Below, one piece after another: positions 50,310 through 58,978 of a DNA stretch of 64,000 bases (position 1 is its first letter; each line of letters opens with the position of its first letter). The stretch is taken from assembly GCA_046316615.1 (NCBI GenBank), contig JBKDAN010000030.1, positions 1-64,000 of the forward strand, given 5' to 3'. A program made the position numbers and the translations under genes. The notes beneath the pieces were generated by a model. It saw only the letters and a list, made by a program, of their open reading frames with translations, did no database searches and was not told where the DNA came from. This stretch comes from BJHL01 sp040378885 (GTDB lineage Bacteria > Planctomycetota > Phycisphaerae > Phycisphaerales > UBA1924).

Positions 50310-52610
50310 TTACGGGCATTCGCCGCCGGCGAGCACGTTGAAGAAGTCAACCACGTCCTGGTCATCCGGGAAGACGTCGTCATTGTTGAAGTCGATGTCG
50401 TTGCAGGCGGGGCAATCAGCGCCGGCCAGCACGTTGAAGAAGTCGACGACGTCCTGGTCATCCGGGAACACTTCGTCGTTGTTGAAGTCGATGTCATCGC
50501 AGCCAGCGGGGCCACCAGCGCCGGAAATCACAACATACTGCGTGCCGGGCACCGCCGTCAGGTCCAGCGTGCTGCTCTCACCCAGGTTGCCCTGGAAGAA
50601 CTCTGAACCGCTATCGATGCCGCCGATGATCTGGTTCGAGATGTTGCTGTAGTCGCTGCTGGCGATGAAGCCTGCGAGCTTGAGCGGGCTCACGCCATCC
50701 CAGCCCAGTTCGCGAGCTGCGATGTCGATTTCGATGCCCGTCGTGACAGCAGCCGCGCCGCTCACTGACTCGCCGATGCCCGTGCCAGTCACGCCGGCGA
50801 TGTTGTTGTTGTCAATCGCGACCTTGATGAGACCCGAGGGACCGGGGGTCACAGGAGCGATCGGCGGGTTCAGCACGCTGAAGGGGGCGTACGTCACGCG
50901 CGGACCCGCATCCGTGTTCGGGATGAAGTCAGCGTTCGTGAAGTCCGTCGGGTTCGCACGCGTGCCCGGGAACAGGATGGGGTCATTGGTCGACTTCGAG
51001 CCGCCGTTGTCAGCGCTGAACTCGATCTGGAAGCCGCTGATTTCTTCGCGGCCGTTCGTGCGCAGGGGCACAGCGTTCGCGTAGACCTCAACGGGGTTGT
51101 TGCCGTTGCCCACACGCAGCACGTAGTCCGCTGCGAAGTCAGCTTCAAACTTCAGGCCCGCGCCGTTGATCGCCACCGGCGGATCGCCAGCAGTCGCGCC
51201 GTTGCTGCCCGCACCCATGCGGTTCAGACCGTTGTTCGCGTCGAAGCCGGGGTTGCGCACCGGGCTGGCCTGACCGAACAGTTGGTTCTGACCTTCGTTG
51301 GGAATGCTGTCAAAGAACAGCACCAGACCGTTGAAGTTCGTCTCGAGGTTGCCGCCGAGGTGAATCTTGACGCGGTCATCGGTGGTGTCACCGGGCGTGC
51401 CATTGTCATCAATGGCGCTCCACAGGTTGCTGATTTCGCTGCCGCCCGACAGATCGCGGCTGGGAATCAGGCTCACACCCACCGGCGCGCCATCGACACC
51501 GATGATGTTGCTGTTGTTGATCACGCTGAGAACCGGCGTGGTGCTACCGGCAATCGTGCCGCCGCTGCCACCGCCGAGCGTGCCGCCGTTGGGAACCAGA
51601 GCGGTGTTCGTGCCGATGTAGCTCGCGTTGCCGCCAACGTTCGTCGCCGACAGCGTGAGGAAGTCCCAGTAGTGGTCGTTGCCGTTGCTGTTCATGACGA
51701 ACAGGAAATCAGCATCGAATGAGTTGTCAAACTTCAGGCCGCCAGTCGTCGTGCCCGTCGTCGTGCTGTACGCGCCACCGAGCTGGGCGGTGTAACCAAA
51801 GCCCCAGTCAGCGTTGAACGCCGGAGCCGCGCCGTTGGTCGTCAGCAGTTGCTGCTGGCCGCCCGCGACGGTGTCAAAGAACAGACCCATGCGGTTGAAG
51901 CCGCTCCAGTTGCCACCGATGAAGATGTACAGAATGTCGTCGGTGGTGTCACCAGCGGTCCCTGCGTCCCAGACGCGGGCGTACAGGTTGTTCAGTTCGC
52001 TGCCGTTGGCATCGTTCACGCCCGGCAGCGTGTTGTTGTTCAGGCTCGTGTAGTTGCTCTGCACCCACTGACGGCTGCCGGCCCAGAAGCCGCCCGCGCC
52101 GCCGGCAACGTCGCCATCGAGCACGCCGTCCAGCGTGGGCTGCGTCGCCACGCGCGTCAGGCCCGACAGCGTCAGGAACTGGTTGCCCGGGAAGACCGCG
52201 TTGTTGCTGAAATCAACGTTGCGGCCGTTGCCGATGGCCGGGTGGCCGCCGCTGAAGGGCACGCTGTTGTAGGTGCCGCTGGTGGGCAGCGGATCAGCGC
52301 CGATCACCTGGTTGCTCAGGTTGTTGCCCGGCCCGAAGACCGCCGTCAGACGAATCGCATTCAGAGCCGGGTTGCCCAGGCCAGCCAGCGGAATCGCGAA
52401 CTCCACGCCGCGCGTCACCGCTTCAGGGTTGCCCGCAGTACCGATCGAACCCGGCACGTTGTCGCCGTAGCTCGTGGGTTGGTTGTTCACCCAACGTTCC
52501 ACGTAGCTCGCGCCGTCACGCACGCCGTTAGGCTCGACTGCGAACGCTGAACCCGCAACTACCGAAAGGGCGGCCGCCGACATCACGAAACACTTTCCGG
52601 AACTCTTCAT
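50310..52610 (-). CDS. Large secreted protein with dockerin-like C-terminal module
   Basis: The 766-residue product has a signal peptide (VMSAAALSVVAGSAFA), then a long region built of repeated beta-rich segments of about 200 residues (LYARVWDAGTAGDTTDDILY; LFFDTVAGGQQQLLT; GLVLFFDSIPNEGQNQLFGQ; AGLKFEADFAADYVLRVGNG). The C-terminal 60 residues are two calcium loops (CDDIDFNNDEVFPDDQDVVD and CNDIDFNNDDVFPDDQDVVD). GGAGGA precedes the ATG at 52610. It probably sits at or outside the cell surface. The family is not recognised. Confidence 0.8.
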   Translation of the reverse strand: MKSSGKCFVMSAAALSVVAGSAFAVEPNGVRDGASYVERWVNNQPTSYGDNVPGSIGTAGNPEAVTRGVEFAIPLAGLGNPALNAIRLTAVFGPGNNLSNQVIGADPLPTSGTYNSVPFSGGHPAIGNGRNVDFSNNAVFPGNQFLTLSGLTRVATQPTLDGVLDGDVAGGAGGFWAGSRQWVQSNYTSLNNNTLPGVNDANGSELNNLYARVWDAGTAGDTTDDILYIFIGGNWSGFNRMGLFFDTVAGGQQQLLTTNGAAPAFNADWGFGYTAQLGGAYSTTTGTTTGGLKFDNSFDADFLFVMNSNGNDHYWDFLTLSATNVGGNASYIGTNTALVPNGGTLGGGSGGTIAGSTTPVLSVINNSNIIGVDGAPVGVSLIPSRDLSGGSEISNLWSAIDDNGTPGDTTDDRVKIHLGGNLETNFNGLVLFFDSIPNEGQNQLFGQASPVRNPGFDANNGLNRMGAGSNGATAGDPPVAINGAGLKFEADFAADYVLRVGNGNNPVEVYANAVPLRTNGREEISGFQIEFSADNGGSKSTNDPILFPGTRANPTDFTNADFIPNTDAGPRVTYAPFSVLNPPIAPVTPGPSGLIKVAIDNNNIAGVTGTGIGESVSGAAAVTTGIEIDIAARELGWDGVSPLKLAGFIASSDYSNISNQIIGGIDSGSEFFQGNLGESSTLDLTAVPGTQYVVISGAGGPAGCDDIDFNNDEVFPDDQDVVDFFNVLAGADCPACNDIDFNNDDVFPDDQDVVDFFNVLAGGECP

Positions 52611-53212
52611 TGCATTCCTCCAGAGGACCCAAACTTTGGATTGCGCGGTTGGGGCACTGCAAGCCCGGTCGTCGCCACAAGACGAACCGACTCCGGCTCT
52701 TCTCCCCCCAACGCGCAAGTCTGATCTGGGTTGAATATACACGAGTTTCGTGTAAATGGAACAGAGAATCTGCACGGATTTGTGAGATTCGTCCGCGTTT
52801 GCGGACGCAGGTGTCTCGTGTGCGTCTCACACCATCAAAAAGGCGGTGATTCCCCTAGAATTTGGCGGTTCCACAAAACCACAAGTGTCGCTGAAACACA
52901 ATCTATTTGTGTCGCTCCGACACTGAGGAAACCCCCATTTTCCACATCTCGCAACATTCGTACACCAACCTGCGAAAAGTCTACGTAAGTCTCCTTGACG
53001 CGCCCCCCTCTGTCCGTGTAACTTGCACCAGTCTGAACACGTTGCTCACACACCGCTCCGCGTGTCCGATCTTGCTGCTCCCCGCGCCTTTTGCGCGGTT
53101 CGCAGCTATCGTCGGAATCTCGAGATCGGCCCCAACCAGCGTCGCGGCTGGCGGTACAAGTAACACGGTTCATACACGGTGTCGGGTCCGCACCACTCTG
53201 GAAGCAGCACTC
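52611..53212. promoter_or_regulatory. Divergent control region of secreted-protein and pseudopilin genes
   Basis: No gene is visible. For the plus strand TTGACG (52995-53000) and TGTAAC (53017-53022) with 16 bases between form a good promoter, giving a leader of about 180 bases to 53213. Toward the minus strand a TATATT near 52732 overlaps a palindrome ACACGAGTTTCGTGT (52739-52753) that may be an operator. GTGTCGCT occurs twice near 52886 and 52909. The leader 53030-53212 has a GC-rich hairpin-prone part but no riboswitch I can name. Confidence 0.5.
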
Positions 53213-54196
53213 ATGTTCCACTGTCCCTCTTCTCGCTCACGTGCCTTCACACTTATCGAATTGCTCGTCGTCATCGCGATTATCGCGCTGCTGATCGGCA
53301 TTCTTCTCCCCGCGTTGGGAAAGGCACGTGCGAATGCCCGAACGACCAAGTGTCTCACGCAGGTGCGTGCTATGGGGCAGGCGTTCGCGTTCTACGCGAA
53401 TGATTACAAGGACTGGTTCCCGATCATGCCACCGGGGCCGGTTGCTAACCCGGGCGGCCCCGTCGTCGATGACAAACAGGAAGCGAGGGGTGGCCTTGCA
53501 GGCCTCTACAGCCTCGAACAACAGGGCAACCTTCCGCTTGCGGAACAGACCACGTCAAATCGTACCTTCGGTTGGTATGGGATCTCACCTACAAACGATC
53601 AAGAAGTCATCGATGGGTACCTGACCCGCCAAGCTCAACCCGGCGGCTCTCGTACGCCGCTCATGCGAAACTACCTCGACACCCTGGCCGTCTTGACGTG
53701 TCCCTCTGACAAGGAGGACGTGTACTACGGCCAACCTCGGTTGCGCAACCCAAGCATTGGGTTCTACCCGAATCCGACGGATCTGGCAACGAATCGTCGC
53801 GTGCCTCAAGCACCGACGAACGAACTCGAGGTTGTCCAGACAAACATCAGCTACCTCTACATCATCGGCCTTTCCGCCGTTGACGCGAAAGTCATCATGC
53901 CGGTTCCGTTCTTTGGAGATGAAACGAACGGAAGCGACATCGAGTTTGGCGCGTTCTACGGAGGTGGAAACAGTGACCCTACGTTCGCGCAACGGGCCGA
54001 TTCTCGAGGTCCCGGTTTTTACGGCAAGGTTGACAACCACGGAGCGCAGGGCGGTAACTTCGTCTACACCGATGGATCGGCTAAGTTTCTGACTGGAAAC
54101 GTTCACGAGGCCATTTTCTCTGGCACCACAGCGATTGACGGTGGCAGCGCGGGACAAGCCGTTAACAACAGCCGCCGCACGCGCACTATCGACTAA
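53213..54196 (+). CDS. Prepilin-like protein with H-X9-DG-type C-terminal motif
   Basis: The 327-residue protein starts with a short leader and the type IV prepilin cleavage site: RSRAFTLIELLVVIAIIALL, with the cut before Phe. The extracellular part carries the planctomycete pattern near its end (DNHGAQGGNFVYTDGSAKFL, a His followed by a DG). Such proteins are numerous in planctomycetes and may be exported by a type II secretion-like system. I use the ATG at 53213, which is the only start giving a normal short leader. A strong terminator follows. Confidence 0.85.
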   Translation: MFHCPSSRSRAFTLIELLVVIAIIALLIGILLPALGKARANARTTKCLTQVRAMGQAFAFYANDYKDWFPIMPPGPVANPGGPVVDDKQEARGGLAGLYSLEQQGNLPLAEQTTSNRTFGWYGISPTNDQEVIDGYLTRQAQPGGSRTPLMRNYLDTLAVLTCPSDKEDVYYGQPRLRNPSIGFYPNPTDLATNRRVPQAPTNELEVVQTNISYLYIIGLSAVDAKVIMPVPFFGDETNGSDIEFGAFYGGGNSDPTFAQRADSRGPGFYGKVDNHGAQGGNFVYTDGSAKFLTGNVHEAIFSGTTAIDGGSAGQAVNNSRRTRTID

Positions 54197-54210
54197 AGTT
54201 CTCTTGCATC

Positions 54211-54247
54211 ACAACAGCCCGCCGCAAGCACCGCGGCGGGCTGTTGT
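54211..54247 (+). terminator. Strong hairpin terminator after the pseudopilin gene
   Basis: ACAACAGCCCGCCGC (54211-54225) and GCGGCGGGCTGTTGT (54233-54247) make a perfect 15-bp stem with a 7-base loop, 15 bases after the stop. The following GTTGACAGG is not a T-run, but the stem is strong. Confidence 0.75.
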
Positions 54248-54459
54248 GTTGACAGGTGTCGTGCCATGGATCCCGCGTTCTGCTGTTCGCCGCGCACTCC
54301 CGGCGCGGCATACGCGACAAGCCTGTCGATTTCGCTTGTTTTCTGCAGGTTTATGCTCGATTTCGTCACACGCATGACTTCGCACGTTCTATGCTTGCCG
54401 CCCCTCGCTTGCAGCGCACTTGACCGCTCTCGCGTGCGGCCTCAGTGGGAGACTTCCGC

Positions 54460-55911
54460 GTGGCTCAGCCGGCTGCTTCTGACAAATCTCTCAAACCCGC
54501 CACGCCTTGGTGGAAGCGTCTCTTCATGGCCCAGGAGGCCGGCCTCGTTCTCGTCATCGCGCTCCTGATGACGATGCTCACCATCTTCAGCAAACCCATC
54601 ACGCAGCGCGACTTCCTGCGTCCCGATACCGGCACCACCATCACGCAGTCCGCCAACACGTTCAGCGCCACGATCGAAGGTCAGCAGCGCACGTACTCCG
54701 CAAGTGAAGGCTGGGAGCTCCGCGGCGCCGATACGAACCAAAGCCTGCAGCGCACGCGCGAAGTCAACAAGTTCCTCAACTTGCAGAACCTCGTGCAGTT
54801 GCTCGTTAACGCCAGCTTCATCGCCATCATGGCAGTGGCGATCACCGCCGTCATCGCCATGGGCGGCATCGATCTCTCCATCGGCTCCATCTACGCGCTC
54901 GCCGCCCTCATGGTCGCGCTGGTGCTCCGCTACGCATGGCCCGAAGGTGTCACCGGCCTCAAGCCCACCATGTTCGGTTCCACCGGCATGTGGTTCGCCG
55001 CCCTCGCCGCTGGTGCAGTCGCGCTCGTCGCTTCGATCCTCATCGGCAGGCGCAAGCCCTCCACCACCAGCAGCACCAGTGGTGAAGCTGGCAAGGCCAT
55101 GGCCAAGGCCCTCGCCGCCGCAGCCATCGGCGTACTCATCGTTGTCGGCTGGGCCCTCGTCCGCGAAATGCGCGACAATTGGCGCGGCGACCAAACCGCA
55201 TCGCTCCCCCTCGTCGCCACGCTGCCTCTCGCGCTCGTCGTCGCCCTCGTCGTCGGCGGCCTCTGCGGCCTGCTCAACGGCACCATGATCGTCGGCCTGC
55301 GTGTCCACCCCTTCATCATCACGCTGGGCACCATGGCGGCCTATCGCGGCCTCTGCTCCCTCCCCACCAAGAGCCAGAGCGTCGCGAACATGAGCCCCTC
55401 TTTCCAAGAGTTCCTCACGCTCAGCGTGGGCGGCGTCACCCCCGTGCCCGTCGGCATCATGCTGCTTGTGGCCCTCATCGGCTTCGTCATCCTGGGATAC
55501 ACCGTGCTGGGCCGTCAGGTCTACGCCATCGGCGGGAATGAAGTCGCCGCGAAGTACGCGGGCATCCCGGTTGGCAAGGTCAAGATCATCGTCTACACCA
55601 TCATGGGCATGATGGCCGGCCTCGCCGGATTCCTCTACGTTGGCTACTACGGCGCAGCCGAGCCCGCCGCAGGCAGTGGCTACGAGCTCAGTGTCATCGC
55701 CGCCGCCGTCATTGGTGGCGCCAGCCTCAGCGGCGGCCGCGGCAGCCCCACCGGCGCCGTGCTGGGTGCCATCCTCGTCCAACTCATCGACAACAGCCTG
55801 GTCATCCTCGATATCGACCAGAGCTACAAGCAAATCGTCATCGGCGCCGCCATCGTGGCTGCGGTCGTGCTCGACCAGCTCAAGAGCCGCCTGATGCCGA
55901 TGGGACGGTAA
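54460..55911 (+). CDS. Ribose-type (CUT2) ABC transporter permease, with central insertion
   Basis: The 483-residue protein has the RbsC-like conserved blocks FIAIMAVAITAVIAMGGIDL, SIGSIYALAALMVALVLRYA, GLLNGTMIVGLRVHPFIITL, YAIGGNEVAAKYAGIPVGKV, IIVYTIMGMMAGLAGFLYVG and GASLSGGRGSPTGAVLGAIL. It is about 150 residues longer than typical RbsC: an extracytoplasmic-looking insert near residues 40-95 and another stretch near 165-235. GGGAG before the GTG at 54460 supports this start; a GTG at 54445 is an alternative. The binding protein follows 28 bases later, but no ATPase gene is nearby. Confidence 0.88.
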   Translation: MAQPAASDKSLKPATPWWKRLFMAQEAGLVLVIALLMTMLTIFSKPITQRDFLRPDTGTTITQSANTFSATIEGQQRTYSASEGWELRGADTNQSLQRTREVNKFLNLQNLVQLLVNASFIAIMAVAITAVIAMGGIDLSIGSIYALAALMVALVLRYAWPEGVTGLKPTMFGSTGMWFAALAAGAVALVASILIGRRKPSTTSSTSGEAGKAMAKALAAAAIGVLIVVGWALVREMRDNWRGDQTASLPLVATLPLALVVALVVGGLCGLLNGTMIVGLRVHPFIITLGTMAAYRGLCSLPTKSQSVANMSPSFQEFLTLSVGGVTPVPVGIMLLVALIGFVILGYTVLGRQVYAIGGNEVAAKYAGIPVGKVKIIVYTIMGMMAGLAGFLYVGYYGAAEPAAGSGYELSVIAAAVIGGASLSGGRGSPTGAVLGAILVQLIDNSLVILDIDQSYKQIVIGAAIVAAVVLDQLKSRLMPMGR

Positions 55912-55939
55912 CGACCGCAGATCACACAGAAAGGGATCT

Positions 55940-57055
55940 ATGAAACTGAAGCACTCCATCGGTATGGCCGCCGCGCTGCTCATGAGCGTCGGCATGTTCA
56001 CGGGCTGCGAGAAGAAGGCTGAAGCGCCTGCCAACACGCCCGCCCCTGCTGCCGCGCCCGCCGCGGAAACCAAGCCCGCCGACGCCAAGCCGGCCGACGC
56101 TGCCAAGCCCGCTGCCGCAGCCACGGGCGACCGCAAGCCCAGCAAGAACAAGTTCGTCTTCGGTGTCATCGCCAAGAGCGAAAACAACCCCGTCTTCCAA
56201 GCCGCCAAGACCGGCGCGTTCGACGCCGCCAAGGAACTCGGCGCCGCTGAAGGTGTCGAGATCGAAATCAACTGGCGCACGCCGCCCACCGAAGACGCGC
56301 AGAAGCAGGCCCAGGCCATCGCTGATCTCGTCAACGTCGGCGTCGACGGCATCGCTGTCAGCGTGACCGACGCCAACGTCCTCACCAGCGCTATCAACGC
56401 CGCCGTCGAGAAGGGCGTGCCCGTTGTCACGTTCGACAGCGACGCCCCCGCCAGCAAGCGCATGGCCACTTACGGCATGGACGACGCCGAAGCGGGCAAG
56501 CTCCTCGCCGATCAGCTCGTGAAGACCATGGGCGATAAGGGTGTCGTCGCCATTCTCGCGGGCAATCAAAATGCCACCAACCTCCAAGCCCGCGTCCGCG
56601 GCGTGCGCGAAGGCCTCGCCAAGCACAAGGGCATCACCATCAAGGAAACGTACTACCACGTCGAGACCGCCGACGCTGCTGTCCAGAAGATCAAGCAGGT
56701 CCAGACCGCCAACCCGGATGTGACCGGCTGGGCATTCGTCGGTGGCTGGCCCCTCTACACCGAGAAGGCCCTCGCAGGCGTCGCGGACAAGGGCGTCACC
56801 GTCGTCAGCATCGACACCCTCGAACTCCCCCTCGCCTACGTCAAGCGCGGCGAAGTGAAGGCCCTCGTGGGTCAGAACTACTACGGCTGGGGCTACGAAA
56901 GCGTCCGCATGCTCCTCAACAACGCTGCCTTCGGCGAGAAGCCCGCGGAAACCACCGTCCGCGCTCAGGTCGACATCGTCACGAAGGACAATGCTGACGA
57001 GTTCGGCAAGATCTGGGACAAGTGGCTCGGCCGCACCGCTCCCGACAAGAAGTAA
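55940..57055 (+). CDS. Sugar-binding lipoprotein of the CUT2 ABC importer
   Basis: The 371-residue protein has a lipoprotein signal (AAALLMSVGMFTGCEKKAEA; Cys after FTG), an Ala/Pro-rich linker to about residue 65, and then the periplasmic-binding-protein-like I fold (FVFGVIAKSENNPVFQAAKT; VGVDGIAVSVTDANVLTSAI; GVPVVTFDSDAPASKRMATY; VVAILAGNQNATNLQARVRG). The Ca2+-free, RbsB-like layout suggests a pentose or related sugar ligand. It follows the permease with 28 bases between and is closed by a strong terminator. Confidence 0.9.
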   Translation: MKLKHSIGMAAALLMSVGMFTGCEKKAEAPANTPAPAAAPAAETKPADAKPADAAKPAAAATGDRKPSKNKFVFGVIAKSENNPVFQAAKTGAFDAAKELGAAEGVEIEINWRTPPTEDAQKQAQAIADLVNVGVDGIAVSVTDANVLTSAINAAVEKGVPVVTFDSDAPASKRMATYGMDDAEAGKLLADQLVKTMGDKGVVAILAGNQNATNLQARVRGVREGLAKHKGITIKETYYHVETADAAVQKIKQVQTANPDVTGWAFVGGWPLYTEKALAGVADKGVTVVSIDTLELPLAYVKRGEVKALVGQNYYGWGYESVRMLLNNAAFGEKPAETTVRAQVDIVTKDNADEFGKIWDKWLGRTAPDKK

Positions 57056-57093
57056 GTGCTCGACAAGAGCTAACTGATAGAGCCCCAAGCAAG

Positions 57094-57121
57094 AACGCCC
57101 TCAGCACTCGCTGAGGGCGTT
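57094..57121 (+). terminator. Intrinsic terminator after the binding-protein gene
   Basis: AACGCCCTCAGC and GCTGAGGGCGTT form a 12-bp stem around ACTC, followed by TTTCCTTTCC. Confidence 0.88.
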
Positions 57122-57146
57122 TTTCCTTTCCTGCACACAGACTCGC

Positions 57147-58052
57147 TCACTTCTTCTTTGCGAAGAAGTTCGAGATCGCTTCCTTGGCCGCAGGCAGATT
57201 GCGCAGTCGCACCAGTTGCTCCTGCTCCACACGCAGACACGCCGCGAACCCGCGTGTCACGCCGGCATCCAGAGCCATGATGACCGACTTGCCCGCGTCC
57301 GTCTTGCACACTTCATCGCGCACGCTGTCAATCGCGGCGATGACGCGCGGCGCAATCGCCACGCGCCCGCTGTGCTTCAGCGGCGCGCCATCACGCACCG
57401 TGCGACCCTTCAGGCTTTGTTCAATCAGCCACTTCTTTGCGGCGGGCAGCAAGCCTTCCGCATCCGCCGCGACGATATCAAACAGCCCCGCCTTCGCTGC
57501 ATCGTCCAGCATCATGGGCTTGCCCGCCGCCGTCGCACGAATCGCCGCCGCCGGATCAATCCGCGCCGCCAGCAGCGTCGTGCCGCCCCAGCCGGGACAG
57601 ATCGCCAGCCCCGCCTCAGGTAGCCCCACGGGATACGGCTTGCTCACGCCGTCCACCTTGGGCGCTGGTGCTGCGACCAATCCATCACAGTGCATCGCCA
57701 GTTCAAGCCCGCCGCCCAGTGTCGCCCCGTTGATCGCCGCGACCGTCGGGTAAGGCAGCTTGCTGAGCTTCACGTACACGCTGCTCGCATAGGCGAGGTA
57801 GCGGTGCAGGTTGTCATCGCTCATCTCCTGAATGCTCTTGAGGTCGGCGCCCGCCACAAACGCGCGCGGCGCGCTGCTGGCCAACACGAGCCCGCGCAAA
57901 TCGCGAGGCAACGCGCTCAGCGTCGCTTCCAGCCGACGAATCAGCGGATGATCGAGTACCACCACAGGCTTGGGGCTCTGCTCAAGAAAAATCGTCGCAA
58001 TGTGCGCGAAAGGTCCGGAACGCTCACGAATGACGGGGAATGGCTTGACCAT
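57147..58052 (-). CDS. Enoyl-CoA hydratase/isomerase family protein
   Basis: The 301-residue crotonase-fold protein has the oxyanion-hole blocks SSAPRAFVAGADLKSIQEMS (about 60-79) and INGATLGGGLELAMHCDGLV (108-127), and a catalytic-type Glu in GLPEAGLAICPGWGGTT. These fit hydratase or isomerase activity on acyl-CoA. A longer-than-usual C-terminal helical part may be a dehydrogenase-like remnant. I prefer the ATG at 58052 to a TTG 6 bases upstream. It faces the ABC genes and shares the terminator region only. Confidence 0.85.
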   Translation of the reverse strand: MVKPFPVIRERSGPFAHIATIFLEQSPKPVVVLDHPLIRRLEATLSALPRDLRGLVLASSAPRAFVAGADLKSIQEMSDDNLHRYLAYASSVYVKLSKLPYPTVAAINGATLGGGLELAMHCDGLVAAPAPKVDGVSKPYPVGLPEAGLAICPGWGGTTLLAARIDPAAAIRATAAGKPMMLDDAAKAGLFDIVAADAEGLLPAAKKWLIEQSLKGRTVRDGAPLKHSGRVAIAPRVIAAIDSVRDEVCKTDAGKSVIMALDAGVTRGFAACLRVEQEQLVRLRNLPAAKEAISNFFAKKK

Positions 58053-58098
58053 CCCCAAGCGTATCGCTCGTCACCCTCTGTCCGTGCCCCCTCCCGCC

Positions 58099-58908
58099 TC
58101 ACGCCCCGCCGCCCTTGGTGCCCTTGGCCCCACGCACCTTGAGAATCGCCTGCATCTCTTCCGCCAGTTCCGCCAGCCGCTCGTCACTCGTATCCAGCTT
58201 CCGCGCACGATTGCGCTCCGCCTCCTGCACTTCCTGATAGTTGTTCAGCACCGCACCCACAATGAGGTTGATGAGCAGGAACGTGCTCACGATGATCCAG
58301 CTCACGTGATAGAACGTGTTCTTCCACTGCCAGCTCTGCCCCTCCGCCGCATATCGCAGGTCGCTCCAGTTGTCACCTGTCAGCACGCGAAACAGCGTGA
58401 AGAAACTCTCGTGCAGCGAGCCATACTCCTTGGGCATGTACTGCCCGAACAGCTTCACGCCGATCACGCCATAGATGAACAAGATGATCCCCGCCAGCAG
58501 CGTGATGTACTTCATGCTGACGACGCTCTTCACAAGCACCGTCACGATCAACCGCAACTCCGGCACGCTGCGCACCAGCCGAAACACCCGCAGCACGCGA
58601 ATCACGCGCACCAGCGCCGTCATCGTCGGGTCCGCCGCCGGCAAGAAGCTCCCCACCACCACCACCACATCGAAGATGTTCCACCCATCCTTGAAGAACG
58701 CCCCCAGGGTCCGCGTGTGCATCGCCGCCAGCAGCTTCACCACCAGCTCGATCACAAAAATCCCAAGACACACGTTCAGCGCATGCTTGATGAACGTGTT
58801 CTCCATGTCATATGTCTGCCACCCCACCAGCACGCCGTTCAGCACGATCACCGCGAGCACAATCCCGCCGAACCACTTCGACTCCGCCAGACGCACGATT
58901 GCTTGCAT
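58099..58908 (-). CDS. Voltage-gated-type cation channel subunit (BacNav-like)
   Basis: The 269-residue protein has six membrane segments. The S4 voltage sensor reads LVRVIRVLRVFRLVRSVPEL, with Arg at every third position. The pore loop is FFTLFRVLTGDNWSDL between the S5 segment (YITLLAGIILFIYGVIGVKL) and S6 (HVSWIIVSTFLLINLIVGAV). A charged C-terminal coiled coil (NNYQEVQEAERNRARKLDTS onward) would join four subunits. The filter TGDNW carries Asp rather than the Glu of typical bacterial sodium channels, so ion choice is open. An ATG at 58908 is used; a TTG lies 6 bases upstream. Confidence 0.88.
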   Translation of the reverse strand: MQAIVRLAESKWFGGIVLAVIVLNGVLVGWQTYDMENTFIKHALNVCLGIFVIELVVKLLAAMHTRTLGAFFKDGWNIFDVVVVVGSFLPAADPTMTALVRVIRVLRVFRLVRSVPELRLIVTVLVKSVVSMKYITLLAGIILFIYGVIGVKLFGQYMPKEYGSLHESFFTLFRVLTGDNWSDLRYAAEGQSWQWKNTFYHVSWIIVSTFLLINLIVGAVLNNYQEVQEAERNRARKLDTSDERLAELAEEMQAILKVRGAKGTKGGGA

Positions 58909-58978
58909 GCCCAATTCTGTCCCTGCTGAGCCCGATTTCTACAACCGCCGCTGTCCTTTATGCCGAATACCTTCACGC

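Noticed and set aside
54442..56469. A 675-residue minus-strand protein opposite the ribose-type permease
   Set aside because: It is an antisense frame of the permease and binding-protein genes; its low-complexity Asp/Glu/Gly content is a codon-bias artefact.
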